Shown here in pieces: positions 35,940 through 46,009 of a DNA stretch of 64,000 nucleotides. This DNA is from CAYYNQ01 sp964473105 (GTDB taxonomy: Bacteria > Sumerlaeota > Sumerlaeia > MVZB01): assembly GCA_964473105.1 (NCBI GenBank), contig CAYYNQ010000053.1:1-64000 (forward strand), given 5' to 3'. The notes under the pieces were generated by a model. The model made no database searches and was not told the DNA's origin. It worked only from the letters and a program-made list of their open reading frames with translations. How positions within the stretch are numbered: the stretch's first letter is position 1; every line of letters begins with the position of its first letter. Made by a program: the position numbers and the translations under genes.

Positions 35940-37151
35940 ATGAACTCACATAATCAACATATCGGAGGGCCTGCAGGGGAGAAATCGAAACCAGATGCCC
36001 AGCCCAAAGGCAGCCTCAAGGAATTCCTGCTGCGGTTCATGTTGCTTTTAGCCCTGCTTTACCTGTTTTTTCTTAGCGTCGACCTGATGTCCGGTGCTTT
36101 CAAACTTTTCTCATCATCGGCCGGCTACAAGGATCAATTCGCGAATCTGATTGCCATCACACTAAATCCCCTTGCCAGTTTGTGTCTGGGAGTGCTGATG
36201 ACTGCAACCCTGCAGAGTTCATCGACAACGACCTCGATGATTGTCGCGGCCGTTGCTACCGGGCAGGTCCCAATCGCCGGTGCAATTCCAATGATCATGG
36301 GTGCGAATATTGGAACAACTGTCACAAGCACGCTGGTGGCGCTTGGTCACGTCACTCAACGCAAGGAATTTGGTCGGGCATTCTCGGCCGCAACTGTTCA
36401 TGATTTCTTCAACCTGCTCTCGGTACTGATCCTGCTTCCGCTTGAGATAATGACCGGGTTTCTCGAGAAGTTTGCGATCTGGCTAACCCACTTCTTTCAT
36501 AATGTTGATGATATCGAGAAAACATCCAGCCCTCTCAAGGCAATCATCAAGCCTGCCGCAAAAAAGATCACAGAATTCATGGAGTGGATTCCTGGTGATT
36601 TTACACCATTCCTGCAACTGATATTCGCCTTGGCACTGTTGATGGTGGTCCTCAAGTATCTGTCAAAGAACCTGCGTGAGGTTATTTCGGGCCGTATTGA
36701 GATATTGGTTAACGGCTACCTGTTTGCGAAGACCTGGCGGGCGCTTGTCATCGGAACAATCATAACGATTCTGGTTCAGAGCAGCAGTATCTCGACATCC
36801 ATCATTGTACCAATGGTCGCCGGCGGCATATTCACCCTTCATCAGGTTTTCCCGTTCCTGCTGGGTGCAAATATCGGAACAACCATCACCGCCCTGTTGG
36901 CGGCCATGTCATTGCTTGGGTCGGACAAAGGTTTCGACGCCTTGAGCATTGCCCTTGTTCATCTTTCATTCAACTTGTGCGGGACGTTTATCTTCATCCT
37001 GAAATCCCCGAGAAAGCTCCCGATTTTCCTGGCCGAAAAAATTTCGGAAATTGCGGTACATCATCGTTATCTGTCCATCATCTATGTCATCATCATATTT
37101 TTTATCATCCCACTGATTATTTTGTACATCACCAACCTCCTGCAGATATAG
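35940..37151 (+). CDS. Na/Pi-cotransporter II-related membrane protein
   Basis: About 403 residues from ATG 35940, the more likely start since the earlier ATG (35850) adds an unconserved stretch; neither has a good ribosome binding site. Two inverted halves each carry the family pair: LQSSSTTTSMIVAAV with GANIGTTVTS, and VQSSSISTSIIVPMV with GANIGTTITA. About eight membrane helices. The family imports phosphate with sodium. In many bacteria a PhoU-like tail is fused on; here it is the separate next gene, 23 bases downstream. Confidence 0.92.
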   Translation: MNSHNQHIGGPAGEKSKPDAQPKGSLKEFLLRFMLLLALLYLFFLSVDLMSGAFKLFSSSAGYKDQFANLIAITLNPLASLCLGVLMTATLQSSSTTTSMIVAAVATGQVPIAGAIPMIMGANIGTTVTSTLVALGHVTQRKEFGRAFSAATVHDFFNLLSVLILLPLEIMTGFLEKFAIWLTHFFHNVDDIEKTSSPLKAIIKPAAKKITEFMEWIPGDFTPFLQLIFALALLMVVLKYLSKNLREVISGRIEILVNGYLFAKTWRALVIGTIITILVQSSSISTSIIVPMVAGGIFTLHQVFPFLLGANIGTTITALLAAMSLLGSDKGFDALSIALVHLSFNLCGTFIFILKSPRKLPIFLAEKISEIAVHHRYLSIIYVIIIFFIIPLIILYITNLLQI

Positions 37152-37174
37152 TTTGAAGAAAGGAGAAAGCAAAC

Positions 37175-37846
37175 ATGATCAAGGAGTTTCTCAAGGCACT
37201 TTCGGGCGACACTCTTTTGAATCAGGCAATTCAACAAGTCGAGGAAATGCTTGCCATTGCCGAGGAGATGTTTCATGAGACCCATTCCAGGATTCTATGT
37301 GAAAATCCCGCCACATTCAGCGTCCATAAAAGGGACAAGGACATCAACCAACTTGAATCTGAAGTTCGGAGAAAGGTTCTTGAGCACCTCTCAATTAACA
37401 CGAAACCCGATATTGTGGGTTCGCTTGTCCTGACGACAGTCACCGGATATATCGAGAGAATCGGTGACAATGTAAAGCAGTTTACCGAACTGGAAGACCA
37501 CTACGGAAAACCTTTCCCGTCACTTCCACAGTTCAGTGTAATCTCCGGTTGCACCGAGACAATCCTGTTGAATTTCGGGCTGACCAGAAAAGCCATCCAT
37601 GACGAGGACAAGGCATCGGCCGAGTCGGTCATCACCAATCACCGGAAGATCAGGGACCGACTGAACACCACCCTGAAGTCCGTTTATGGGGAAAAGGGGG
37701 ATTACGACAAGAACGCCGCTCTGACAGAGGTCCTCTATGCACGAGGTCTGAAACGGATCAACGCCAACCTGAAGAATATTGCAACGAGTGTTGTCAAGCC
37801 ATACGACGAGATCGGATATACCCGAAAATTACGAGATGACGACTAA
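37175..37846 (+). CDS. PhoU-like regulator paired with the Na/Pi transporter
   Basis: 223 residues, all-helical. A strong aaggag precedes ATG 37175. Two PhoU-type three-helix repeats are seen (MLAIAEEMFHETHSRIL; VTGYIERIGDNVKQFTEL with the E-R-I-G-D-N motif; ARGLKRINANLKNIATSVV). PhoU domains bind metal clusters and modulate phosphate uptake. Its position suggests it controls the transporter it follows, not a Pst system, for which no genes are seen here. Confidence 0.88.
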   Translation: MIKEFLKALSGDTLLNQAIQQVEEMLAIAEEMFHETHSRILCENPATFSVHKRDKDINQLESEVRRKVLEHLSINTKPDIVGSLVLTTVTGYIERIGDNVKQFTELEDHYGKPFPSLPQFSVISGCTETILLNFGLTRKAIHDEDKASAESVITNHRKIRDRLNTTLKSVYGEKGDYDKNAALTEVLYARGLKRINANLKNIATSVVKPYDEIGYTRKLRDDD

Positions 37847-37860
37847 GCGGGTGGCCTGGC

Positions 37861-38598
37861 CTAATCAGTACCGAAACGGCGGCCGAACCACCGCCTGATC
37901 CTGCGAATCTTATCCCCCCACTTCCTCATCTTTGTCATTCGATAAACCCGCTTCTTCATGACCCTGCCCATCTTGAGATAAAACGGTTCGGATCTAAGCC
38001 ACATACGTTCATCATCATCCAGCAGTTGCGGGTCATAATAAGCCTTCATCCGTGCAAACTTGATCCGGTCAACCTTCTGGCACTGGCGGAACAGCAGGTT
38101 TGATATCCTGAAACCAACATCCCGTTTCAACCTGACAGCCGTTGCAAAATCGATCAGGTATGCCTGATCCTGCGGGCCGATCAGGATATTTTTCAACCTC
38201 AGATCACCATGGGCAATCCCCATGTCATGCATTCTCTGAATTGCCCTCTTCGCCCTTGCCCAGAATACTGTTGAAGGTTGCCCATGCTTTCTTGGTGGCA
38301 TCCGCACCCCATCGATCTTTTCCATGACGTAGGCATAGGAGCCCGCCACAGCGTACAGCTCAGGGACCTCTTCCAACCCGCACAACTTTTTAAGAATACG
38401 GACTTCTCTGCTGCAAATCCCCCGGCCTAGCATTACGCGAAATATCCACGGACAGCTGTTGAAATCCTTCATAATGGATGGATGGCCCTCCCATTCGAGT
38501 TCATAAAGATCAGCTTGACCCGCGGACCGGGCCCGATGGAGACAGGTTCCGCATCTTTGCCGGACCTCCGTGTAATCGACGTGCCGAATCACTTCCAT
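37861..38598 (-). CDS. Small protein-kinase-fold protein (LPS-kinase/RIO-like)
   Basis: 245 residues from ATG 38598, five bases after the cysS stop. The kinase fold is visible: Lys in SIMKDF, Glu in CSREVRILKKL, hinge YAYVMEKIDGV, catalytic loop IAHGDLRLKNIL (HGD...KN) and metal-binding Asp in AYLIDFATAV. The C-terminal ~50 residues are very basic (MKKRVYRMTKMRKWGDKIRR...), fitting association with membrane phospholipid or LPS. The family includes Kdo/heptose kinases and RIO-like kinases; substrate unknown. Confidence 0.8.
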   Translation of the reverse strand: MEVIRHVDYTEVRQRCGTCLHRARSAGQADLYELEWEGHPSIMKDFNSCPWIFRVMLGRGICSREVRILKKLCGLEEVPELYAVAGSYAYVMEKIDGVRMPPRKHGQPSTVFWARAKRAIQRMHDMGIAHGDLRLKNILIGPQDQAYLIDFATAVRLKRDVGFRISNLLFRQCQKVDRIKFARMKAYYDPQLLDDDERMWLRSEPFYLKMGRVMKKRVYRMTKMRKWGDKIRRIRRWFGRRFGTD

Positions 38599-38602
38599 AT
38601 TC

Positions 38603-40027
38603 CTAATTGGTTTTCTTCCATATGGTTCCCTGGGGGTGATCCTCAAGGCTGACCCCCAGTTCCGCAAGCCGGTCACGAACACGGTCGGCTATATCATACT
38701 GCCCTGCCTTGCGGGACAAGGCACGCACCTCAATCAGCAACCGAACCAGATCTTCCAATAGTGTCTCATCAACATCTTTCCTGATCTCCGCCGCGGGCTC
38801 GAGGCTAAAGAAATCCCTCAATTCCTCCGCATATTCCAGACAAGAAATAAATTCGGCGCGTGATTCCGGGTCATCCGAAATTCGATCGCGAAGTTCATGG
38901 ATGCGGGACACGGTTTCAAACATGATAGACAGGCCCTTAGGGGTGTTGAAATCATCATCCATTACAGCTTCAAAGCGTTCACGCATTTTCCCGGTTAACA
39001 CGCTACTGGATTCGTTTACATCGAGTTTTTCCATCTCGAGAATCTGGCGGGCCATCAGGATTGTGTCATTGATCCGCTGAACCGCAGAAACTGAGTCGGA
39101 AAGTGTTTTTTCAGTCAGGTCAAGCGGACTGCGATAGTGTGCGGACAGCAGGAAGTGACGTAATGCCTCGACCGGAGCCCTTTCCAGCATCTGGTCAATC
39201 CTCATGAAATTCCCGACGGACTTGCTCATTTTTTCACTGTCAATATTCAGGAATCCATTGTGCATCCAGTATCGCACAAAGGGTTTCCCAGTCGCGCCCT
39301 CGCTCTGTGCTATCTCGTTTTCATGATGAGGAAAAGTCAGATCAGCTCCGCCCATGTGAATATCAAATGTCTCCCCCAGGTGCTTCATGGACATGCTTGA
39401 GCACTCGATATGCCAGCCTGGCCTCCCCTTGCCCCAGGGACTGGACCAACTGGGCTCACGTGGCTTTGCCGACTTCCAGAGGACAAAGTCCAGGGGATCA
39501 CGTTTATCCGGGCTGATCTCCACACGTGCACCCTCCAGCATCGAATCGATGCTACGGCCGGACAGCCGTCCGTATTTGGGGAAGCTCCTCACACTGAAAT
39601 AAACTGAACCATTTGATTCATAAGCCAGCTCCTTCTCAACCAGTTTCTCGATCAATCCGATGATATCCCCAATATGTTCCGTTGCCCGTGGATGATGGTC
39701 AGCCTCCCGGATTCGAAGTTTGGCCGCATCCTCGAAGTAGCAGGGGATGAAACGGTCCGTCACCTCCTCGGTCCCGATGTTTTCAGCATTGGCCCTGTCG
39801 ATGATCTTATCATCTATGTCTGTCAGATTCTGTATGTAGCGCACTTCGTAGCCACGGTAGACAAGGTAACGGCGAACCATATCCATCGCGACAAAATTAC
39901 GCGCATTACCAATATGGAAATGGTCGTAGACCGTCGGCCCACAGTTGTATATATGGACCTTGGGCGGATTCAACGGAACAAAAGGTTCCTTCCGCCGGGA
40001 GAGAGTGTTATAGATCTGTAACGCCAT
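38603..40027 (-). CDS. cysS: Cysteinyl-tRNA synthetase
   Basis: 474 residues. The zinc Cys and HIGH region is YNCGPTVYDHFHIGNARNF. Further zinc ligands lie in GWHIECSSMS and FPHHENEIAQSE, and KMSKS in IDSEKMSKSVGN. C-terminal DALR-like helical domain, ending QGTIWKKTN before TAG. The natural end at this point shows that TAG serves as an ordinary stop in this genome. Confidence 0.98.
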   Translation of the reverse strand: MALQIYNTLSRRKEPFVPLNPPKVHIYNCGPTVYDHFHIGNARNFVAMDMVRRYLVYRGYEVRYIQNLTDIDDKIIDRANAENIGTEEVTDRFIPCYFEDAAKLRIREADHHPRATEHIGDIIGLIEKLVEKELAYESNGSVYFSVRSFPKYGRLSGRSIDSMLEGARVEISPDKRDPLDFVLWKSAKPREPSWSSPWGKGRPGWHIECSSMSMKHLGETFDIHMGGADLTFPHHENEIAQSEGATGKPFVRYWMHNGFLNIDSEKMSKSVGNFMRIDQMLERAPVEALRHFLLSAHYRSPLDLTEKTLSDSVSAVQRINDTILMARQILEMEKLDVNESSSVLTGKMRERFEAVMDDDFNTPKGLSIMFETVSRIHELRDRISDDPESRAEFISCLEYAEELRDFFSLEPAAEIRKDVDETLLEDLVRLLIEVRALSRKAGQYDIADRVRDRLAELGVSLEDHPQGTIWKKTN

Positions 40028-40231
40028 GATTTCCCCCCGGGATAACCGTCCGCCCTGGAGAACTCCATTGGGGCGACGGATTCAGTTAAACAGCATAAAA
40101 AACTAGCTGTTGAATTGGTATGAAAAAATTGGGGCCAGGTCCGCTGCTGTTATGATAGATTAAGATCGTCTTTAGTGTCTGGCAGTCGCCTGCCACAAGC
40201 GTTGCACGTGTCGAACCAGGGGGGTTCCGAC

Positions 40232-41935
40232 ATGCCTGATCCGAAAAACCCTGTTAAGTCTAATTTCCTTCGAACCTTGGTCGAGGAAGATGCTCGTTCC
40301 GACAAATGGAATGGACGCGTGGTCACCCGCTTCCCGCCCGAACCCAACGGATATCTGCATATTGGTCATGCCAAGGCAATCTCAATCAATTTCGGGCTGG
40401 CTGGGGAGTTCGGTGGCATCTGCCATCTCAGGTTCGATGATACCAATCCGATCAAGGAGGGGCAGGAATATGTGGAGGCCATACGCGAGGATATAAACTG
40501 GCTCGGCTTTGATTGGGGTGAACACGAGTATTATGCATCCGATTATTTTGAACAACTTTTCCTGTGGGCATGTGATCTGATCCAAAAAGGCAAGGCCTAT
40601 ATTTGTGACCTTAATGCAGCGGAGGTAAAGGCCTCTCGCGGAACCCTCAAAAAACCGGGGAATGACAGCCCGTTCCGCAACAGAAGCACTGAGGAGAACC
40701 TTGACCTGTTCAAAAAGATGAGGGCAGGTGAATTTCCCGATGGATCCAGAACGCTTCGCGCCAAAATCGATATGTCTTCCCCTAATATCAACATGCGTGA
40801 CCCAGTGATGTACCGGATCATGAAAGCAACGCACCAACGGACCGGTGACACCTGGCCCATTTACCCTACGTACGACTTCACCCATGGCCAGTCAGACTCT
40901 ATCGAGAGGGTAACCCACTCATTCTGCTCCCTGGAATTTGAGGATCACCGTCCCCTTTACAACTGGTATCTGAAAAATATCGGGATCTACCACCCAGAAC
41001 AGACGGAATTTGCACGCCTGAACCTCAATTATACCATCATGTCTAAAAGGAAACTTCTCGAACTGGTCGAAAATGGGCATGTCATGGGCTGGGATGATCC
41101 CAGAATGCCGACTCTTTGCGGATTGCGGCGGAGAGGATACCCTCCCGAGGCAATCCGGGACTTCTGTAATCGTATCGGTGTCGCCAAGGCCAACAGCATT
41201 GTGGACATGGCACTGCTTGAACACTGTGTACGCGAATACCTGAATCCACGTGTTAACAGGATGATGGCCGTGATCCGACCGTTAAGGGTTGTGATTGAAA
41301 ATTACCCGGAGGATCACTCTGAGTTACTCAAAGCTGTCAACAACCCTGAAGACCCCGATGCTGGATCGCGTGAAATCCCGTTCGGTCGAATACTCTATAT
41401 TGAACGGGCCGACTTTATGGAAAATCCCCCGAAAAAGTTCTTCAGGCTTTCCCCGGGACGTGAAGTTCGCCTCCGCTATGGGTACTTCATCAAGTGCCAT
41501 GAAGTTGTCAAGGACAACAAAGGCGAAATCACCGAACTACTCTGTACATATGACCCCGCAACACGCGGGGGCAATGCTCCTGACAGGAGGAAGGTCAAGG
41601 CTACTCTGCACTGGGTTTCTGCTGAACATGCCGTCGACGCGGAAGTCCGACTCTACGACGCCCTTTTCCTGGCTGAGAACCCAGGCAAATCCCCGAAGGA
41701 AGACGGCTCCTGGGTTGACAATATCAACCCGAATTCACTGGAAATATTGAAGGGATGCAAACTGGAACCGGCGCTCAGCAAACTGCCGGCAGGAACCCAA
41801 ATACAGTTCGAAAGACTGGGTTATTTTTGCGTCGATCCAGACAGCCACCGGAACACCCGTGTTTTCAACCGAACCGTTCCCCTGAGGGACACCTGGTCCC
41901 GAATCCAAAAAATTTCCGGGTCCTCCAAGTCATGA
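40232..41935 (+). CDS. glnS: Glutaminyl-tRNA synthetase
   Basis: 567 residues from ATG 40232, behind a G-rich ribosome binding site; the frame is open to 40175. The catalytic core has TRFPPEPNGYLHIGHAKA, the GlnRS-specific TYDFTHGQSDSIERVTHS and LEFEDHRPLYNWY, and the KMSKS variant YTIMSKRKL. Two beta-barrel anticodon-binding domains follow (residues ~345-567). Direct GlnRS charging makes a GatCAB route for Gln unnecessary. Divergent from cysS. Confidence 0.98.
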   Translation: MPDPKNPVKSNFLRTLVEEDARSDKWNGRVVTRFPPEPNGYLHIGHAKAISINFGLAGEFGGICHLRFDDTNPIKEGQEYVEAIREDINWLGFDWGEHEYYASDYFEQLFLWACDLIQKGKAYICDLNAAEVKASRGTLKKPGNDSPFRNRSTEENLDLFKKMRAGEFPDGSRTLRAKIDMSSPNINMRDPVMYRIMKATHQRTGDTWPIYPTYDFTHGQSDSIERVTHSFCSLEFEDHRPLYNWYLKNIGIYHPEQTEFARLNLNYTIMSKRKLLELVENGHVMGWDDPRMPTLCGLRRRGYPPEAIRDFCNRIGVAKANSIVDMALLEHCVREYLNPRVNRMMAVIRPLRVVIENYPEDHSELLKAVNNPEDPDAGSREIPFGRILYIERADFMENPPKKFFRLSPGREVRLRYGYFIKCHEVVKDNKGEITELLCTYDPATRGGNAPDRRKVKATLHWVSAEHAVDAEVRLYDALFLAENPGKSPKEDGSWVDNINPNSLEILKGCKLEPALSKLPAGTQIQFERLGYFCVDPDSHRNTRVFNRTVPLRDTWSRIQKISGSSKS

Positions 41936-41961
41936 ATTCACATCATACCCCTGCCCATAAC

Positions 41962-43476
41962 TTAACCCCGATACCGTTCCAGATAATACTTCTCGAGTTT
42001 CCTTAATGGTTTACCGTTGATCTTGATACCCATAGTAGCCAGTGCCTCCAGCGCATACTGGACTCGGCGGCGTGTCATGTCCCTGCCAATGATCTCCATG
42101 CTGTCAAAAAGAGGAAGGGCATTGGGCTGACCGCTGATCGCAACATAGAAACAGGGGATGAAATCACGCAATTTTAATTCTTCATTCTCCGCAATGCTAT
42201 CAAATGACTCCCTGATAACATTACGGTCCCACTTCCTAGATCCCTCGATCTCCCACTGCGCAATGTACAGGATCCTTACCACGGTCTCCCCGTCAACCTT
42301 GTCCGGTATAAGCTGCTCCGGTCGATACACAGGACGGTCCGCAAACAAATATGCGGCGAGCGGGATAAAATCCGATAGCTTATCCATTCTCTGGACGGCA
42401 AGCGGTATGATCCGTCTCCATGATTCTTCATTAAGCATCCATTCATTCAATCTCGCGCCAATCTCAACAAATGTCAGTTTCTCGCGCAGATAGACCCCGT
42501 TCAGCCACAAAAGTTTCTGCATGTCAAAAACCGGCCCCCCCAGGCTGATCCTGTTCAGGTCAAACTTACGGGTGAACTCATCACGCGTAAAAACCTCCTG
42601 ATCATCCGGCATGGAGTACGCCATCAGCCCGAGGTAATTCAGAAGTGCCTCGGGAAGAATTCCGGTTGCCTTGTAATATCCCACGCTGGTGGGGTTTTTT
42701 CGTTTCGACAACTTGGACTTGTCGGGATTGCGCAACAGCGGAAGGTGCACAAAGGAGGGCCTATCCCATCCGAATGCTTCATAAAGCAGCAGGTGTTTTG
42801 GCATGGAATTAATCCATTCCTCACCCCGGATGACATGGGTTATTTCCATGAGATGATCATCAACAACGCTGGCCAAGTGATATGTGGGAAAACCATCTGA
42901 TTTCATCAGGATCTGATGATCAACCTGATTCCACGGGATGCGGATCTCTCCCCTTAGATCATCAGACATGAGACATTCACCTTCAGACGGGACCCTCAAA
43001 CGGATAACATGCTTATCCCCGGCCTCGATTCTCGGCCGGGCCTCATCACGATTGAACATGCCCAGTGAGCCGTCATATCCTGTCGATAGGCCGGCCTTCT
43101 GGCGATCACCACGATACAACTCCAACTCTCCCGCAGTTGCGAAGCAGTAATACGCACGACCACTGTCAATCAGCCGGTCACAATGCTCCCGGTAGATATG
43201 CATACGTTCACTCTGCCGATAAGGCCCAACCCCTCCCCCAATGTCCGGGCCCTCATCCCATGAGATTCCCGCCCACTTCAAAGACTCATGTATCAACTTC
43301 TCGGATTCCACATCACTTCTGGCCTGATCCGTGTCCTCGATCCTGAGGATCAGGCTACCTCCATGATGATCCGCGAATACACGGTTGAATATTGCTATAT
43401 AAACAGTACCGATATGCGGATCACCTGTCGGTGACGGGGCAACACGAACACGAACTGGGTATGGAGAAAATGACAT
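41962..43476 (-). CDS. gltX: Glutamyl-tRNA synthetase
   Basis: 504 residues from ATG 43476; an ATG 15 bases earlier is possible. RVRVAPSPTGDPHIGT holds the HIGH motif, SKLSKRKNPTSVG the KMSKS motif. The C-terminal helical anticodon domain is the bacterial type. Because glnS is present next door, the enzyme is probably discriminating (Glu only), which is inference. Convergent with glnS, separated by 26 bases. Confidence 0.97.
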   Translation of the reverse strand: MSFSPYPVRVRVAPSPTGDPHIGTVYIAIFNRVFADHHGGSLILRIEDTDQARSDVESEKLIHESLKWAGISWDEGPDIGGGVGPYRQSERMHIYREHCDRLIDSGRAYYCFATAGELELYRGDRQKAGLSTGYDGSLGMFNRDEARPRIEAGDKHVIRLRVPSEGECLMSDDLRGEIRIPWNQVDHQILMKSDGFPTYHLASVVDDHLMEITHVIRGEEWINSMPKHLLLYEAFGWDRPSFVHLPLLRNPDKSKLSKRKNPTSVGYYKATGILPEALLNYLGLMAYSMPDDQEVFTRDEFTRKFDLNRISLGGPVFDMQKLLWLNGVYLREKLTFVEIGARLNEWMLNEESWRRIIPLAVQRMDKLSDFIPLAAYLFADRPVYRPEQLIPDKVDGETVVRILYIAQWEIEGSRKWDRNVIRESFDSIAENEELKLRDFIPCFYVAISGQPNALPLFDSMEIIGRDMTRRRVQYALEALATMGIKINGKPLRKLEKYYLERYRG

Positions 43477-43559
43477 GGTCTCAAATTCCAAATGGGCCTG
43501 TTATCACCGGCATTTCGACGGATTCAACAACACGCCATGACATTATAATGGTTTTGGCA

Positions 43560-45959
43560 TCAACTTCTAAGGACCGCACTGCATTTTCTGTCCAACTGCT
43601 TCATTATCCTGTCCACCGTTGAAGTAATCTCATCTTCATTGAGCGTATGATCCGGGGATCTCAATCTCAAGCGCAACGCTATACTCTTTTTCCCCTTCCC
43701 GACACGCTCACCTTCATAGACGTCGAAAATGTGGGCATCCTCCAGGTTCTGGCCACCGCCGTCCCTGACCGCTTCGAGAAGCTGTCCTGCGGGGATCCCA
43801 CAATCCACAACAACAGCCAGATCCCTCCAACTCGCGGGGAACCTCGGAACCTGACTCATCCCTGAATTTGAATCATGGCCGATCCCGCCCGCCAACGTCG
43901 TCAGGTCAATGAATGCTCCATATACACGACCACACAAGTCATATGCACCTGCAAGATCAGGGTGAATTTCACCCAGTTGACCGAGGGCCGATCCGTTCCT
44001 GTTGACCCCTGCTGAGCGCCCGGGATGGAATATCTGAGATTCATCCAAGGGCGACAGTTGCACGTCCGAAGGGTTTTCATACGCGCCCAACCGGACAAGC
44101 AGGGAATTTAGTATCCCTCTCAGGTCATAGAAGTCAACATCCCGGCCGTTGGATGACCAGTGTTCATCCCTGGGACCGGCCATGACAAATGCCAGGTCGT
44201 TCTTTTCGCCCGCGGGATCGCCAGCCGCTGAACCGTGAAACCATACCTTGCCCGTCTCGAACAGGCTGACCTCAGGCTCGTCCTGTTTTTGGTTGCAGGC
44301 CACGGCATTCAACAACCCTGGAAGCAGATTCGGCCTCATGACCACTTGGGCAGCAGTCAGTGGATTACTGATGCGGGGCAGTTCATCAGGATCACTCCCC
44401 ATCTGCCGAGACTGCAGGTCACTGATGAAACTGTAATTTACAGCCTCGCAAAATCCCATGGATGTCATCGCATCTCGTGCATCTTCAACAATCGTTTCGA
44501 TACCGGAAATTGGCAGGCGCGACGGGAGGATTTTCGGCATGGTTGAGGGGATACGATTGTAATTATGCATACGTGCAACTTCTTCGATCAGGTCGATCTC
44601 ACGTGTCACATCTATCCTGTGGCTTGGAACCTGGATTACCATGACATCCTGGTCGAATTTACGGATCTCAAACCTGAGATTGGCCAAGTAATCCGCGATC
44701 TCCGTGCTGGTGAGCTCCAAACCCAGAAGGCTGTTGACTCTGTCTATCCGCAGCGATATGCAGGATGGCTCATGAGTGATACTAGGTTGCATATCCAGGC
44801 ATCCCTTCACAACTTTTCCATCGGCAATCTCCTGGATCAGCTGTGTTGCCCGGTTCAATGACAAAACAAGGTTTTCCCGATCGGTCCCACGTTCAAAACG
44901 GTATGATGAATCAGTTTGCAGATTGTATCGGCGCGCGGTTCTCCGGATCAGGTCCGGCCTGAAATATGCCGCCTCAAGCAGGATATTCGTTGTCTTTGCG
45001 GTCACCTCGGTGTCACGACCGCCCATCACACCCGCGAGTGCAACGGGACCATCCTCGTCACAGACCAGGAGGTCTTCAGCGGTGAACTCCAGTGTCTTCC
45101 CGTCGATAAGGTCCAGTTTCTCGCCCTGTTCAGCAAACCGAACCTTGATTGTCCCGGCCGCCAAGCTGTCAAAGTCAAAAGCGTGCAGGGGATGCCCCAG
45201 TTCAAGCAGGACATAATTCGTGATATCGACAACATTATTGATCGGCCTCAGGCCCGATGCCTCAAGTGCATATCTGATCCATGCCGGACTCTCGCCCATC
45301 CTGACACCCTTGATCAGACGACAGGTGTACCTTGGACACGCCTGCTTGTCCTCGACATGCAGGCGAACCACCCTTTCGATTCGATCCAACATTTCCTTGA
45401 ACCGGGGTGTCGGTGGGAATACCTGGGCACCGGTGACGGCACCGATATCCCGAGCAACCCCCAACATGCTTAAACAATCCGGACGGTTCGGCGTCACCTT
45501 GATATCCACAAGATAGTCGAAGAATTCGCCGGGAACCCATTCGGCCGGCAACTCATAGATCCCCGAGTGATCCTGCCCGAGTTGAAGTTCTCGAGCGGAA
45601 CACAACATCCCCTCGCTGGATATTCCCCTCACTTTGGCCTTTTTGATACGGTTCCCGTCCGGGAGGATTGCCCCAACCAGCGCACAGGGATAATTGCCGC
45701 CAAGCCTGACGTTAGGTGCCCCGCACACGATCCGCAGGGGTTCCGGCTGACCGACATCAACATTGCATAATTTGAGACGACCGGCATCCGGATGCGCTTC
45801 AATCTGAATCACCTTGCCGACAACAATTTTCCCCGCGTCCAGCCCGAGATCCAGTTCCTTCTCGACTTCAAGGCCTGAAAACGTCAAACCCTCGACCAGA
45901 TCCCCGATGTCTACATTCAGGTTCAGGACCTGTCTCAACCAGCGTAATGATAACTGCAT
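43560..45959 (-). CDS. pheT: Phenylalanyl-tRNA synthetase beta subunit
   Basis: 799 residues, full length. The tRNA-binding OB domain (~40-150) has VGKVIQIEAHPDAGRLKLCNV. The B3/B4 editing domain has INNVVDITNYVLLELGHPLHAFD. The B5 domain (~395-470) and catalytic-like core follow (MTSMGFCEAVNYSF). The FDX-ACB anticodon domain is at the end (PRFPASWRDLAVVVD). Lies 50 bases downstream of pheS. Confidence 0.98.
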   Translation of the reverse strand: MQLSLRWLRQVLNLNVDIGDLVEGLTFSGLEVEKELDLGLDAGKIVVGKVIQIEAHPDAGRLKLCNVDVGQPEPLRIVCGAPNVRLGGNYPCALVGAILPDGNRIKKAKVRGISSEGMLCSARELQLGQDHSGIYELPAEWVPGEFFDYLVDIKVTPNRPDCLSMLGVARDIGAVTGAQVFPPTPRFKEMLDRIERVVRLHVEDKQACPRYTCRLIKGVRMGESPAWIRYALEASGLRPINNVVDITNYVLLELGHPLHAFDFDSLAAGTIKVRFAEQGEKLDLIDGKTLEFTAEDLLVCDEDGPVALAGVMGGRDTEVTAKTTNILLEAAYFRPDLIRRTARRYNLQTDSSYRFERGTDRENLVLSLNRATQLIQEIADGKVVKGCLDMQPSITHEPSCISLRIDRVNSLLGLELTSTEIADYLANLRFEIRKFDQDVMVIQVPSHRIDVTREIDLIEEVARMHNYNRIPSTMPKILPSRLPISGIETIVEDARDAMTSMGFCEAVNYSFISDLQSRQMGSDPDELPRISNPLTAAQVVMRPNLLPGLLNAVACNQKQDEPEVSLFETGKVWFHGSAAGDPAGEKNDLAFVMAGPRDEHWSSNGRDVDFYDLRGILNSLLVRLGAYENPSDVQLSPLDESQIFHPGRSAGVNRNGSALGQLGEIHPDLAGAYDLCGRVYGAFIDLTTLAGGIGHDSNSGMSQVPRFPASWRDLAVVVDCGIPAGQLLEAVRDGGGQNLEDAHIFDVYEGERVGKGKKSIALRLRLRSPDHTLNEDEITSTVDRIMKQLDRKCSAVLRS

Positions 45960-46009
45960 ATGAATACCTGCCGCACTCCACTTTGCGGGAAATCGGCCCT
46001 ATATCTTTT